Source: Verrucomicrobiota bacterium (GTDB taxonomy: Bacteria; Verrucomicrobiota; Verrucomicrobiia; Limisphaerales; UBA1319). From it: a stretch of 64,000 nucleotides of DNA. The notes below the pieces were generated by a model, which saw only the letters and a program-made list of their open reading frames with translations, ran no database searches and had not been told where the DNA came from. Of this stretch, positions 1-9,524 are shown in pieces. The stretch is from assembly GCA_022711435.1 (NCBI GenBank), contig JAKLFB010000007.1:124001-188000 (forward strand), read 5' to 3'. The stretch's first letter is position 1. Every line of letters begins with the position of its first letter. The translations under genes and the position numbers were made by a program.

Positions 1-61
1 GCCCAGGCGACGGGGCCGGCGCCGACCGATCCGTCCTGCCGATGCACGATCGATCGGGCTT

Positions 62-336
62 AGGGTCTGTGCAAAAATTACTTCCGATTTTGGCGGGAGC
101 GCCGCCGGGCCAGATGCGAGGCGCAAGGGAGGGAGTGTATCCCCCTGCGATACTCGACCGACCGAGCAACAAAGCAGATGGCCCGGCGCCGCCCCGCCCC
201 GCAGGGCTGGGGGCCTTGGGCACGCTGGCTGTGTTGCTCCTCGCTCACAGACCGCGCGGGTATGCTCGCTCGTCGCGCCTTGCCAGCCCGCCCAATCCCA
301 CCCAGCAAAATCGGAATTCATTTTTGCACAGACCCT
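62..336. repeat. Palindromic intergenic repeat element (MITE-like)
   Basis: Bases 62-91 and 307-336 form inverted ends matching at 28 of 30 positions, beginning AGGGTCTGTGCAAAAAT. The interior also has inverted similarity: GGCGC-A-GAG and GAGCAAC-AGC blocks recur in mirrored order, so the element resembles two diverged half-copies head to head. It lies just beyond the stop codon of the minus-strand gene ending at 354 and holds no convincing gene. The same ends, without interior, recur at 40640-40667. It could be a non-autonomous transposable element, a dispersed structural RNA or terminator repeat, or both. No transposase is nearby. Confidence 0.75.
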
Positions 337-353
337 TAAGCCGTCGCCGCCAA

Positions 354-2729
354 TCATGGCCAGCCTTTCCACCGGCGGATCCCCCATTCGGCCAGAAAAC
401 AGGCCAGCGCAAGGCCGAACCAGAGGGGGGTGTGCCAGATCGGGTAGGACCACGGCTCGCGGATCGGGGCTGCGCGCCCGGGCAGGCGGCGCACCAGATC
501 GCCGATCTGCCCGGCGGCGGCGACCTGGCCGCCGGTTTCGCGGGCGATCCGTTCGAGCAGATCGCGATTCGGAACCAGGGAGCGGAACTCATCGGCAAGC
601 GGATCGTAAGCCCAGCCTTTCTCGGCGCGGCCCACCTCGGCGCCCTGGATGTTCGTGGCGGCTGCGGAGGCGCGGTATGCGCCAGGTGCGCGCGGGACGA
701 AGACGGCCTCGTAGCGGCCGGCTTCTTCGAGAGACGGCTCGACCAAGAGCCGGCTGGATTGGGTGCGCGGAGGATTTTCCGGCGAGGCCTCGATGGGCTC
801 GACATCGAGGGTCACGACTGCATTGTCGAGCGGTTGATAGCGCGGATCCCGGACTTGAGCCTCGAGGCGGACGGCTCCCGCGAGGCCATCGGGAGGCGGC
901 TCGACCTCGAGCTCGACGGGGCGGGGGACGTCCGTGACAAGCCAGCGGAGCAGCTGGCGCCAGGCCTGGTCGAGGTCGCGGCGGGCGGCGGCGTCGCGCA
1001 TGCCCCAGCGCCAGAGATCGCCCGCGAGCAGCGCCGCGCTCCGCCCCCGGCCGAACCGTTGGACGACCAGGGCGGGCCGAGTCTGGCCGGCCTCGTCGCG
1101 ACCGTTGGCAATGAGGCTGGCGCCGGGCTTGATGGCGCGGACGGGGTTGAGCACCTGGAGAGGGGGCAGGGCCTGGCGGGCGGCCTGCTCGTCGGACTCC
1201 TGCGCTCGCAGCCGGGCCCATGCCTGGAGACCGCCTTCGCGGCTCAGGTCGAGCCGCCAAGCGCTCCCGGCCGGCGCCGGATCCGCCGGATCGAGGTAGA
1301 CGGGCAGCATGTCCCCGATCGGCGTGCGCTGGTAGCGGCCGGCCTGGAAGGACTCTGCGCCGCCCAGCATGAGAAAGCCGCCCCCGCGTTCCGAAACGAA
1401 CTTCTTCAGCAGCAGCGCCTGGTCGGGAGCGAAGAACTCGGCTTCGAGATCGTCGACGATCACGGCGTGATAGGCAAAAAGGTCCTCGGCCACGCGCGGG
1501 AATCCGGAGCGCAGCTCGATCTCGTCCCGGGTGTTGAGGCGGATCAGGACCGGCTGATCGTAGCGCTCGGCCTCCTCGCGGGATTGGCGGTCGAAACCCC
1601 GGAACAAAGGATTGCCGGTCTCTCCGGCCCGGCCGCGAAACTCGAATCGCGGCTCGCGGCGCGCCACGCGGATCAAGGCGGCCAGATCGAGCTGAGGATC
1701 GGCGGCGAGGGCGCGCTGGAGGAACTTGTATTCCCAGTTGGGGCGGCCGGCGACATAGAGGATGCGATAGGGCCCCCGCTCGCGATTCACGATCACCCAC
1801 CGCCTGTTGTTGGCGAGCGTGGCCTCGGTCGAGTTGGTCGACTCCGGCGCGCCGGCCGGCGCATCGGCGACGCCCGACTCGAGGCGATAGACCAAAAGCC
1901 CCTCGCGATCGGGCTTGAGCTGGAAATGGAAGGGGATGGTCTCCGGGTTGCGCCGGACGCGGTGATGGAGCTCGGCGACGATCTGGCCGGCCGGATTGCG
2001 GAGCCGGGCGGCCACGGTCTCGCCAACGAAGCCAGACGTCTGGACGTCGGCATCGATCGACGCGGGCGCATCCTCGAATGCGGACAGGCTGACGCGCGGG
2101 GGTTGGACGGCCAGATCGCGAAGGCGGTCGACGCGGCCGATCGCCACCGGATAAACCGGCGGCACATCCGCCAGATCGAGCGGCGCTCCTGCGATATCGG
2201 TGGCGTTGCCATCGCTGAACAGGAGAATCCCCGCCAGCGGCCGGCCCCGGTAACGGCGGGCCAGGGCCCGCAAGGCCTCCCCCAGCGCCGACGCGCCGCC
2301 ATCGAACGTCAGCTCCTCGAACCCGCGGACGGGCTCGAGCCGCGCGTCGAACCGGTAGCGCCGGAGGGCGAAATGCCCGGCCAGCTCGGCCTGCCAACCC
2401 GCGTCGGGGGAGCCCAGCATCTGGCGGAGCTGCTCGCCGCGGGTGGATGTCTCGCCGCGATCGCGCACGCCGAGGCCGGCGCTGTTGTCGGCCAGCACGG
2501 CGAACAGGTTCGCCCCCGGCTGCGCCCGCCATCCCGACCAGCGGGGCTCCAGCGCGCAGAACGCCAGCAGCAGCCCGCCTGCCAGCTTCAGGCACAGACA
2601 GGTCCCGCGGAATCCCCGCCCGGACGGCGCCCGGTAGCCCCACACCAGGATCCCCAGAAGCGCCGCCGCAGCCATACCGAGGGGCGCCAGCCAACCGTCG
2701 TTGGACAGCAGTAACGAGGCCAGCATCAT
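354..2729 (-). CDS. Membrane-anchored vWA/glutamine-amidotransferase-like protein
   Basis: This is the last gene of the seven-gene minus-strand operon. Two hydrophobic segments near the N-terminus (about residues 14-30 and 42-60) and one at the extreme C-terminus suggest a membrane protein with a large extracytoplasmic region. A vWA-like fold starts at LFAVLADNSAG, but the metal site is degenerate because the DxSxS pattern is incomplete. A class I amidotransferase-like segment (VIVDDLEAEFF, then GGGFLMLGGAESF) follows in the middle. Such proteins commonly sit beside BatA and DUF4175 genes in planctomycetes and verrucomicrobia. Catalysis is doubtful, as no Cys-His-Glu triad is evident. The start codon overlaps the DUF4175 stop (ATGA), indicating translational coupling. 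Exact function is unknown. Confidence 0.8.
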   Translation of the reverse strand: MMLASLLLSNDGWLAPLGMAAAALLGILVWGYRAPSGRGFRGTCLCLKLAGGLLLAFCALEPRWSGWRAQPGANLFAVLADNSAGLGVRDRGETSTRGEQLRQMLGSPDAGWQAELAGHFALRRYRFDARLEPVRGFEELTFDGGASALGEALRALARRYRGRPLAGILLFSDGNATDIAGAPLDLADVPPVYPVAIGRVDRLRDLAVQPPRVSLSAFEDAPASIDADVQTSGFVGETVAARLRNPAGQIVAELHHRVRRNPETIPFHFQLKPDREGLLVYRLESGVADAPAGAPESTNSTEATLANNRRWVIVNRERGPYRILYVAGRPNWEYKFLQRALAADPQLDLAALIRVARREPRFEFRGRAGETGNPLFRGFDRQSREEAERYDQPVLIRLNTRDEIELRSGFPRVAEDLFAYHAVIVDDLEAEFFAPDQALLLKKFVSERGGGFLMLGGAESFQAGRYQRTPIGDMLPVYLDPADPAPAGSAWRLDLSREGGLQAWARLRAQESDEQAARQALPPLQVLNPVRAIKPGASLIANGRDEAGQTRPALVVQRFGRGRSAALLAGDLWRWGMRDAAARRDLDQAWRQLLRWLVTDVPRPVELEVEPPPDGLAGAVRLEAQVRDPRYQPLDNAVVTLDVEPIEASPENPPRTQSSRLLVEPSLEEAGRYEAVFVPRAPGAYRASAAATNIQGAEVGRAEKGWAYDPLADEFRSLVPNRDLLERIARETGGQVAAAGQIGDLVRRLPGRAAPIREPWSYPIWHTPLWFGLALACFLAEWGIRRWKGWP

Positions 2730-5700
2730 GGATCCTTGCCCAGCTCCTCGTAATACCGCCGAACCAGCTCGGCATAGCGGCCGGGAACCGGGTCCCGGTC
2801 GATCGGTGCCAGCCGATCCGGCTCATCCCGCCGCGCTAGCTCCTGCGCAATCCGATTGCGGACCTCGACCAGCGGACGCACAATCTCGAGCCGGAGGACC
2901 GCCCAGTCTGGCTTCTTGCGGTCGCGATGGAACTCGAGACGCGCCTGCCGGGCGCGCTCGCGGGCCGACGCCACCTCGTTTCTCCACTCGGGCGGGTCAA
3001 TCATCTCCTCGACATCTCGAAGCCGATCCGACCAGGGAGCGAAATCCGCGCCGGTGATGGGGCCGGCGCTGGCGGTCGGTTCACCCGGCTCGAGCACCCG
3101 GTCGATCAGGCTCGGGATGCGGCCGCCGCGGCCGCCGGGATCCGCCGGATCGCCGGCTCGATCGCGCGAGCGGGCTCGCGGCTCCGTTCGAGGATCGGGC
3201 TCGGGAGGCTCAGGTCTGCCGCCTGCGCCGGAACGGTCGCGGCTGGCGTTCTGGGTCCGGCCGCTGTCCGTCTGCGCAACCGAATCGGTCCGGGCTGGGG
3301 CGTTGGTCGACCCGGTGGCTCTAATCATGGGCGCCTGAGGAGCGGCATTGGTCCCCGGGAGGCCCGGCGCGGCGCCGGCCAGCGCGGGGGCTGCGGTGTT
3401 GGTTTCATGGCGCGCGATCTCGGTTTCGAGCTGGCGCGTGAGCTGGTCGAGCTCCTGGCCGGCGAGCCGGAGCGCCTCGGTCTCGTCTCCGAGCACGCTT
3501 TCGGCCGCCCGCTCCAGGCCGCGGGTGAGATCGTCGAGAGAGGCGCGGGCGAGCTGTTCGGCGCGCGCCGCCTGGGGGACGAGCCCCTGGCGGAGAAGCT
3601 CAGTGGCGGCCGAAAGGGTTCGCGCCCGGCCTCGGGCTCGGGATTCCTGGAGGCGCTCGTAGAGCCGCCGGGTCATGAGCCCGCGCTCGAGCAGCTCCTC
3701 CTGGATGGCCGGGAGCGGGGCCGCGTCGCTCTGGTCGAACTGGCGGAGCGCGTCCTCGAGCTGGCGCGAGAGCAGGGCCTCCGAGTCACCCGCCTGGCGC
3801 GCGATGTCGGTCGCCTGGTCCACCAGCCCCCCCAGATCCTCCTGCTGCCGCGCCAGACGCTCCAGCAAATCCTCGCGCTGGGGAGCGTCCGAGAGCGTCC
3901 GCTGCCGCGGATCGGAAAGCTCTCGGAGACGCCCGGCGATGTTTGTCTGCTGGCGGGCCAGATCCCGAGCCGCTGAGCGCATCTGCCGAAGCTCGTCGGC
4001 GAACTGGCTGGCGCTCTGGCGCCGGAGGCTGTCCCGGATCTCCTGGAGCTGCTGTTGGGCCCGTGCGCCGGCGGCCAGGGCGCGGGAGGGCGCTCCATCG
4101 GCCGCCGCCTCGGCGGCGCGCTGGACGTCGCGCCGGGCTTCATCGAGCTGGCGCCGCTCCTGGGACATCCGCGATTGGTTTTCGGGGCGGTCGAGGCGCT
4201 GGCGAAGCGCATCGACGTCGGCGAGCATCTGCTGTTCTTCGTCCTCGAGCCGCTTGAGCTGGCGGCGGATGGCCTGGCGTTCGGCTTCGGTCCGGGCCTC
4301 GCTGAGGCTGGCCTGGAGCTCTCGAAGCCGCTCGTTGAGGTCCTGCTGGCGCCGGGCGAGCTCCTGGAGGCGCTGGAGCGCCTGGATCTGCTCGCGGCGC
4401 TCGGCGCTCGGCGGGCTCGCAGCCTGGCGCTCGGTCTCGTATCGGTTCTCCGACTGCGTCAATTCCAGCTGGTCGAGCTGTTGCTGCTGGCGCTCCTGCC
4501 CGGCCGATGGAGCGGACGGCCGCGACCTCGATCGGGACCGGGCGACCTCCCGGTCGCGCTCGGGAAGCCGCAGCAGCGCCTGGTAGGCGGACTGCTCGGC
4601 GGCCAGGGCGGGCGCGAGCGCGTTAGTCGAGCCGGCCGCCCGGTCCAGATGCGTCCGGGCATCCCGCATCGCCGCCGTGACGGCATCCCATTGCGACTGA
4701 GCGGCGGGGTCCTCGGCGCGTTCGCGCTGCCGCTCGGCTTGAGCCAGAGCCTGCGCCTGCGAGTCGCGAACCACGGGGACGTCCTTGCGATATTGCTCGG
4801 CGGCATGGGCGCCACGATCGCGCTGGAGCTTCCATGTGGCGCTGATGATCTGCTTCTGGAGCTCGATCAGCCGAGGCGCTCCGCCGCCGCCGGGCTCGTC
4901 GGGATCCGACGACGGATCGGAGGAATTTTCGGGCGAGCCGCCGTCGGGGTTGGCCGCCTGGCGGAACACCTCCTCGAAGGGGCGCACCTCGGCGAAGAAC
5001 AGGTCGCCGGTCGTTCGGCGCGCCTGTCCATCGGGACCCAGATCCTCAGCCCAGACATGCCAGGAGATCAGCTGGGCGGGTTCGGCGCCGAGGTCTTCCA
5101 GGCGAAGCAGGTGCTGGAACGGATGCTGGGCCCTCCCGGCGAGGTCGCGGCCGAGCTCGATGAACCTTGTTTCCTGCCCGGCCACGCTGTAGGCCAACCC
5201 GAAGGCGGGAACGCCAAAATCATCCCATACCGTGCCGCTGAAGGCCACTTCCTCGAGCGCGGAAGGCCGGATGTCTCCCCGGGGCGTGGCCAGGCGGATC
5301 TCCGGGGGGCGGTTCTTGAGGGCTTCGATCCTCAGCTCGGCAGGCGCCTTGTTGGTGCGTTCCGCCCGATCGACCAGCTGGACGTTGAATACGCGGCTGT
5401 TGGTCAGCGGCCACTGCCGCAGGATGGCGACGGCCCGCTGGGGATCAGTCTCCAGATCGATGGCCAGCGCGGGCGCTCCCTGGGCAACCAGCCGGGCAGT
5501 GGCGACCGGCTTGTTCAGCCGAAGCGTCAGATCCAGGCGGGTCCCCTCGATCGCGGTCAGCCGGCGGGTGTCGGGGATCTGCTCCGCAGGCCGGCCCGTA
5601 TACGCCGGATAGGTCAGCTGCGCGTCGGCGCGTTCCAGCCGCGGATGCTCATACACCGTGACCCGGTAATCGCGAGTTCGCTGCCCGGCGTATTCAATCC

Positions 5701-6439
5701 GATAGATGAGATCGGCGTTGACCTCGGGGACGGTGCCGCCGAACTCGGGATCGGACAGGTTCTTGACCAGAGGGATCCGGCGCGCTCCGGCGAGGCCCGG
5801 ATCGATCACCAGATCCACCGGGCCGGCCGGCGGCGCGGGAAACCGCGCCAGAACCACCAGGCTCTCGCCTCGCTCGAGGTCCGTATCGCCAGGGACGATC
5901 TCGAAACGCCCCGCTCGCGCCGCGGTTCGTTCCTGGGCCGGCCGCTGGATCCCAGGGGCGATCGCCAGAACTGCGATCCAGCTCGCCAGGGCGATCCCAT
6001 GGGCTGCGAGCGCCCAACGGCCGCGCGCGCGGGGGATCGCGTCGCGCCAGTCATGCATGCGGCCGTGCTCGATGGCTTCCTGGACCACGCGGTGCTGGAG
6101 GTAGCCGGTCTGGCGAGCCGGGGTGTCCGGCTGCTGGACCGCAGTGATCAGGAGCCCGTTGAGTTGGGGGAAATGCCCCTCAATCTGGATCGCCAACCGG
6201 CGGAGGTCCGTCCGCCGCCGCCGCCATCGGACCCAGGCTGCCACCGCCGCCCCAATCCCCAGCGCCATCACGGCCGTCCGGGCGCGGGCGGGGGGGACAG
6301 CCCCGATGGACTGCATGCCCAGAAGGGCCAGGCCGAGCAGGGCGGCGGCCCACCACGCGATCGCCAGCCCCCGATGCAATCGCCACCGGCGGTCGCGCCG
6401 GACCGCCGGCCCGAGATGGATGCGCAGCAATCGATTCAT
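2726..6439 (-). CDS. DUF4175-like membrane protein with long coiled coil
   Basis: About 1,237 residues from the ATG at 6437-6439, chosen because it overlaps the stop of the upstream BatA gene (ATGA) and begins a sensible membrane N-terminus. Longer in-frame starts would read through the BatA coding region. Three hydrophobic helices lie within the first 160 residues. A beta-rich periplasmic part follows, then a very long Arg/Glu/Gln-rich helical region (about residues 560-1000) that should form coiled coils. The tail is rich in Pro, Arg and Asp. The layout matches the DUF4175 family found beside MoxR/DUF58/vWA genes. It probably acts as a structural partner of that system in the envelope. No enzymatic motif is seen. 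Confidence 0.8.
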   Translation of the reverse strand: MNRLLRIHLGPAVRRDRRWRLHRGLAIAWWAAALLGLALLGMQSIGAVPPARARTAVMALGIGAAVAAWVRWRRRRTDLRRLAIQIEGHFPQLNGLLITAVQQPDTPARQTGYLQHRVVQEAIEHGRMHDWRDAIPRARGRWALAAHGIALASWIAVLAIAPGIQRPAQERTAARAGRFEIVPGDTDLERGESLVVLARFPAPPAGPVDLVIDPGLAGARRIPLVKNLSDPEFGGTVPEVNADLIYRIEYAGQRTRDYRVTVYEHPRLERADAQLTYPAYTGRPAEQIPDTRRLTAIEGTRLDLTLRLNKPVATARLVAQGAPALAIDLETDPQRAVAILRQWPLTNSRVFNVQLVDRAERTNKAPAELRIEALKNRPPEIRLATPRGDIRPSALEEVAFSGTVWDDFGVPAFGLAYSVAGQETRFIELGRDLAGRAQHPFQHLLRLEDLGAEPAQLISWHVWAEDLGPDGQARRTTGDLFFAEVRPFEEVFRQAANPDGGSPENSSDPSSDPDEPGGGGAPRLIELQKQIISATWKLQRDRGAHAAEQYRKDVPVVRDSQAQALAQAERQRERAEDPAAQSQWDAVTAAMRDARTHLDRAAGSTNALAPALAAEQSAYQALLRLPERDREVARSRSRSRPSAPSAGQERQQQQLDQLELTQSENRYETERQAASPPSAERREQIQALQRLQELARRQQDLNERLRELQASLSEARTEAERQAIRRQLKRLEDEEQQMLADVDALRQRLDRPENQSRMSQERRQLDEARRDVQRAAEAAADGAPSRALAAGARAQQQLQEIRDSLRRQSASQFADELRQMRSAARDLARQQTNIAGRLRELSDPRQRTLSDAPQREDLLERLARQQEDLGGLVDQATDIARQAGDSEALLSRQLEDALRQFDQSDAAPLPAIQEELLERGLMTRRLYERLQESRARGRARTLSAATELLRQGLVPQAARAEQLARASLDDLTRGLERAAESVLGDETEALRLAGQELDQLTRQLETEIARHETNTAAPALAGAAPGLPGTNAAPQAPMIRATGSTNAPARTDSVAQTDSGRTQNASRDRSGAGGRPEPPEPDPRTEPRARSRDRAGDPADPGGRGGRIPSLIDRVLEPGEPTASAGPITGADFAPWSDRLRDVEEMIDPPEWRNEVASARERARQARLEFHRDRKKPDWAVLRLEIVRPLVEVRNRIAQELARRDEPDRLAPIDRDPVPGRYAELVRRYYEELGKDP

Positions 6440-8544
6440 GAGCCCTCCACAAGCGAACGGCGCACGGCGCGCCCGGCCCACCAGGATTCGAAAACCACCG
6501 TCGCCAGCGCCGCGGCCAACAGCCAGCGCCAGACCTTCTGGCGGCCTTCCACCTCGGCAGCCTCGGCCGCGACCTGCCGCACCACCGATCCGGCGGCCTT
6601 CGCCGCCGCCGGCGCGGGCGGCCCCAGACGCTCGATCTCCCCGGCCGGGATCGCCGTGGTCCGGCTCTCCGCCGGCGCCAGGTTCACCGCCAGCCGCCGG
6701 CGGATCGGTCCCGAGGCAATCTCGTAAATCCCCGGCTCGCCCGTCTCCGCCCACTGCGCAGCCCCCGCCGGCCATGGCTGAACGCGGCCGCTCGGCGTGC
6801 GGACCGACCATGTCTCACTGCCCGGCCGGGCTGACTGCGGCATCGGCAGCGCATCGCCAACCTGAAATTGCAGGGGCTCATTGCCGCCTCCGGCGGCCAG
6901 GTCCAGCAGCGAGTAGAGCATGGGAACGAACTTCGATGACAATGCGAGCTGGCTGTCGGACGGATGCCAGCCCGACGTCAGCACAAGCAGGCGCCCCTGG
7001 CCAACCGCCGCCTCGATCCACGCCGGATCCCCGCCGTCATACCGGGCGATGACCCGCGCGCCCGGCACCGCCCTCTCATCCAGCCGCCGGTATTTCCAGA
7101 AATGGATCCGGGTGAAATCGCTGAACCGCGGATCTGCGAAAGGCGCGAACAGCGGATGCTCGAAATCGATCTCGCTCCACAAGACGAACGGGGCGCACGG
7201 GACCTCCTCGAGATCGATCCGTTCGCGGCCCAGCAGAGCGGCCAGCGTCGCGCCGGCGGCGGTCTCCTGCAGCAGGACCACCACGGTCTGGCCCCCGGAA
7301 ATCCGCTGGCGCAAGGCCCGCGCCCGCTCCGCTGGCAGAGGATCTGCCACCACAATCAGCGCCGCCGCATCCGCCTCGCCGGACACCGCCGCCGCATCCG
7401 CCTCCGGCCCGAGCGCGCGCAGGATCGCCTTGTGGCGCGCCGTCTCCTGCAGGGCGCGCTCGAGGAAATAGCGGGGCCGCCGGGAATCCGACGCGGCCTC
7501 GCGCCCCAGGTAGAGAACCCGCCGCTCGACGGGCTCGGGGCTGAGGACGAACAGGGTGTTATCGAACGGCTCCTCGTCGCCGCGCAGCGCGACGCGGTGG
7601 GCGCCCGGGGGAGGCGGCGGCCCGAGAAACACCGTCCGGCTCTGGCCGGCAGGGACTCGGACCTCGACGGGCTCGCCCAGCCACGCTCCCGGATTGTCCC
7701 CCTGCCATCCCACTTGAAACGCCTCGCGACCGGAGCCGGGCTCGTTCCGGATCCGGAGCCGGACCGGGGATGGAGCGGCAGGATCGGTCGAGTCCGCCCG
7801 GGCATCAGCGACCCATTCGAGGCTGGCGTTGGCTGTGGACGGGATCGGCAGAGGGGGCAGCGTGAGCTCGATGCCGGAGGGCCAGTCGAAGGCGGCGAGC
7901 GCCTCGAGCCGGCTGCCCTGCTGGCGATCGGTCAGCAGGATGATCCGGCGCTGCCGGAACGCGTTCGTGTCGGGCGAGTCCGCCACGGCCTCGGCCACGG
8001 CGGCCAGGGCATCGCCCAGCCGCGTGTCCGACCAGCCCGGCGAGGCGGCCTCCAGCCGCGCGCGGGCCGCCCCGAGCCGGTCGCCCGCCGGCAGGCTCTC
8101 CCACTCGGCGAACGAAAGCAGCGGGCGCACCTGGCGATCGAAGACAAAGACCGCCGCCTGGTCCCCAGGCGACGCCCCGCGGAGCGTTGCCATGGCCTGG
8201 GCGCATGCGCTCGTCCACAGCGGCCCGCGCCGCATGCTGGCGCTGGCGTCCAGCAGCACTGCCAGCCGGCTGGCGGACGCGGCCGCCGGCGCCGAGGACG
8301 GCGCCTGGGGAAAGAACGGGCGCGCAAAACCCGCGGCCACCAGGATCAATACCAGGCAGCGCAGGATCAGGAGCGCCACGTGCTCGAATCGCCGCCGCCG
8401 GGTGAACCGGGGCGGGGTCGGCCGAAGGAACATGAGCGAGCTGAAGACCGTCTGCTCCCGCGTCGAGCGCCGGAGCAGATGGAAGACCACCGGCGCCGCG
8501 ACGGCCAGGGTTCCGAGAAGAAATAGCGGCGCCAGAAAGCTCAT
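6436..8544 (-). CDS. BatA/vWA-domain membrane protein
   Basis: About 702 residues from the ATG at 8542-8544, which overlaps the DUF58 stop codon. The N-terminus has the BatA pattern: a membrane helix (FLAPLFLLGTLAVAAPVVFHLL), a short basic loop, then a second helix near residues 64-80. A vWA domain with an intact metal-binding DASAS motif starts at about residue 99. The C-terminal half is beta-rich with a hydrophobic helix near the end. BatA-type proteins work with a MoxR ATPase and DUF58 protein, both encoded directly upstream. The role is probably an extracytoplasmic interaction module dependent on metal ions. The substrate is unknown. Confidence 0.85.
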   Translation of the reverse strand: MSFLAPLFLLGTLAVAAPVVFHLLRRSTREQTVFSSLMFLRPTPPRFTRRRRFEHVALLILRCLVLILVAAGFARPFFPQAPSSAPAAASASRLAVLLDASASMRRGPLWTSACAQAMATLRGASPGDQAAVFVFDRQVRPLLSFAEWESLPAGDRLGAARARLEAASPGWSDTRLGDALAAVAEAVADSPDTNAFRQRRIILLTDRQQGSRLEALAAFDWPSGIELTLPPLPIPSTANASLEWVADARADSTDPAAPSPVRLRIRNEPGSGREAFQVGWQGDNPGAWLGEPVEVRVPAGQSRTVFLGPPPPPGAHRVALRGDEEPFDNTLFVLSPEPVERRVLYLGREAASDSRRPRYFLERALQETARHKAILRALGPEADAAAVSGEADAAALIVVADPLPAERARALRQRISGGQTVVVLLQETAAGATLAALLGRERIDLEEVPCAPFVLWSEIDFEHPLFAPFADPRFSDFTRIHFWKYRRLDERAVPGARVIARYDGGDPAWIEAAVGQGRLLVLTSGWHPSDSQLALSSKFVPMLYSLLDLAAGGGNEPLQFQVGDALPMPQSARPGSETWSVRTPSGRVQPWPAGAAQWAETGEPGIYEIASGPIRRRLAVNLAPAESRTTAIPAGEIERLGPPAPAAAKAAGSVVRQVAAEAAEVEGRQKVWRWLLAAALATVVFESWWAGRAVRRSLVEGS

Positions 8545-9524
8545 ACGGTCGACGCGATCGCCGGGCCCGGATGCCGCGCGCGCCCGGCGGCGTGCCGCGG
8601 CAGCTTGCCGCGCTGCTGGCGCTCGCGCAGGAAATCGAACAGCGCCGTCTCCAGGGGGCGCTCGGTGCCCAGCCGGTGAAGGCCAATCCCCAGCCGCTGG
8701 CACAGCGCCCGAATGGCGCTGCCATGCGCCTCGAGCCGCCGCTGGTATTCGGCCCGGGCGGCGGCCGGATCGATGAACTGGACCTGGCCGGACTCAAGGT
8801 CGCGGAACATGGCGGGCTGGGACAGGCCGAGGTTCTGCTCGGCCGGATCCAGCACCTGAAACACAATGACCTCGTGCCCGGATGCCGCCAGGGGCGTCAG
8901 GGACCGCTCGAGCGGCTCCCGCGGCGCCAGCAGATCGGAGATCAGAACGATCAGCCCCCGCTTGCGCACCAGCTCGACGATGCGGCGCAGCGGGGCGGCC
9001 AGGTTGGTCGCCCGCCCGCCCGCCGCCTGCTCGAGAGCGATCAGCAATCGCCGCAGGTGGCCCGGCCGATGGCGCGCCGGCACGACGTCCCGCACCTGCT
9101 CGTCGAACGTCACCAGCCCCACCGCGTCGCCCTGCGGCTGCAGCAGAAACGCCAGCGTCGCCGCCAGGGTCGCCGCATATTCCAGCTTCGTGTAGCCGGC
9201 CGTCCCAAAGCTCATCGAGCGGCTCAGGTCGACCAGCAGATGGCAGCGCAGGTTGGTCTCATCCTCGAATTTCTTGATGAAATAGCGGTCGCTCCGGCCC
9301 AGAACGCGCCAGTCGAGGTAGCGGGGATCGTCCCCGGCCGCATAGGGCCGGTATTCGGTGAACTCGACCGAGAACCCGTGATACGGGCTGCGGTGGAGCC
9401 CGCTCCAGAAACCCTCGACCGCCACCCGGGCGCGCAGCTCGAGGTTGCGGATCCGCATCAGCACGCGGGGCTCGATGAACCCCGCGCCTGCAGCGCGCGT
9501 TGGGGCGGATCCCGGATGGCTCAT
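8541..9524 (-). CDS. DUF58 family protein (vWA-like)
   Basis: 327 residues. The DUF58 signature is clear: an N-terminal segment with RSPYHGFSVEFTEYRPY, then GDDPRYLDWR and a following RYFIKKFEDE. It leads into a vWA-like domain with an intact DxSxS site (DLSRS). DUF58 proteins are the usual partner of MoxR ATPases, and the moxR gene is immediately upstream with a 4-nt ATGA overlap. There is no signal peptide, so it should be cytoplasmic and may link the ATPase to the membrane vWA proteins. Family membership is certain; the client process is not. Confidence 0.92.
   Translation of the reverse strand: MSHPGSAPTRAAGAGFIEPRVLMRIRNLELRARVAVEGFWSGLHRSPYHGFSVEFTEYRPYAAGDDPRYLDWRVLGRSDRYFIKKFEDETNLRCHLLVDLSRSMSFGTAGYTKLEYAATLAATLAFLLQPQGDAVGLVTFDEQVRDVVPARHRPGHLRRLLIALEQAAGGRATNLAAPLRRIVELVRKRGLIVLISDLLAPREPLERSLTPLAASGHEVIVFQVLDPAEQNLGLSQPAMFRDLESGQVQFIDPAAARAEYQRRLEAHGSAIRALCQRLGIGLHRLGTERPLETALFDFLRERQQRGKLPRHAAGRARHPGPAIASTV

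Noticed and set aside
42..6727. Long open frames on the plus strand opposite the envelope operon
   Set aside because: High GC leaves few stops in the antisense frames. The products are Arg/Gly/Ala-rich with no domains, while the minus-strand products match known families.
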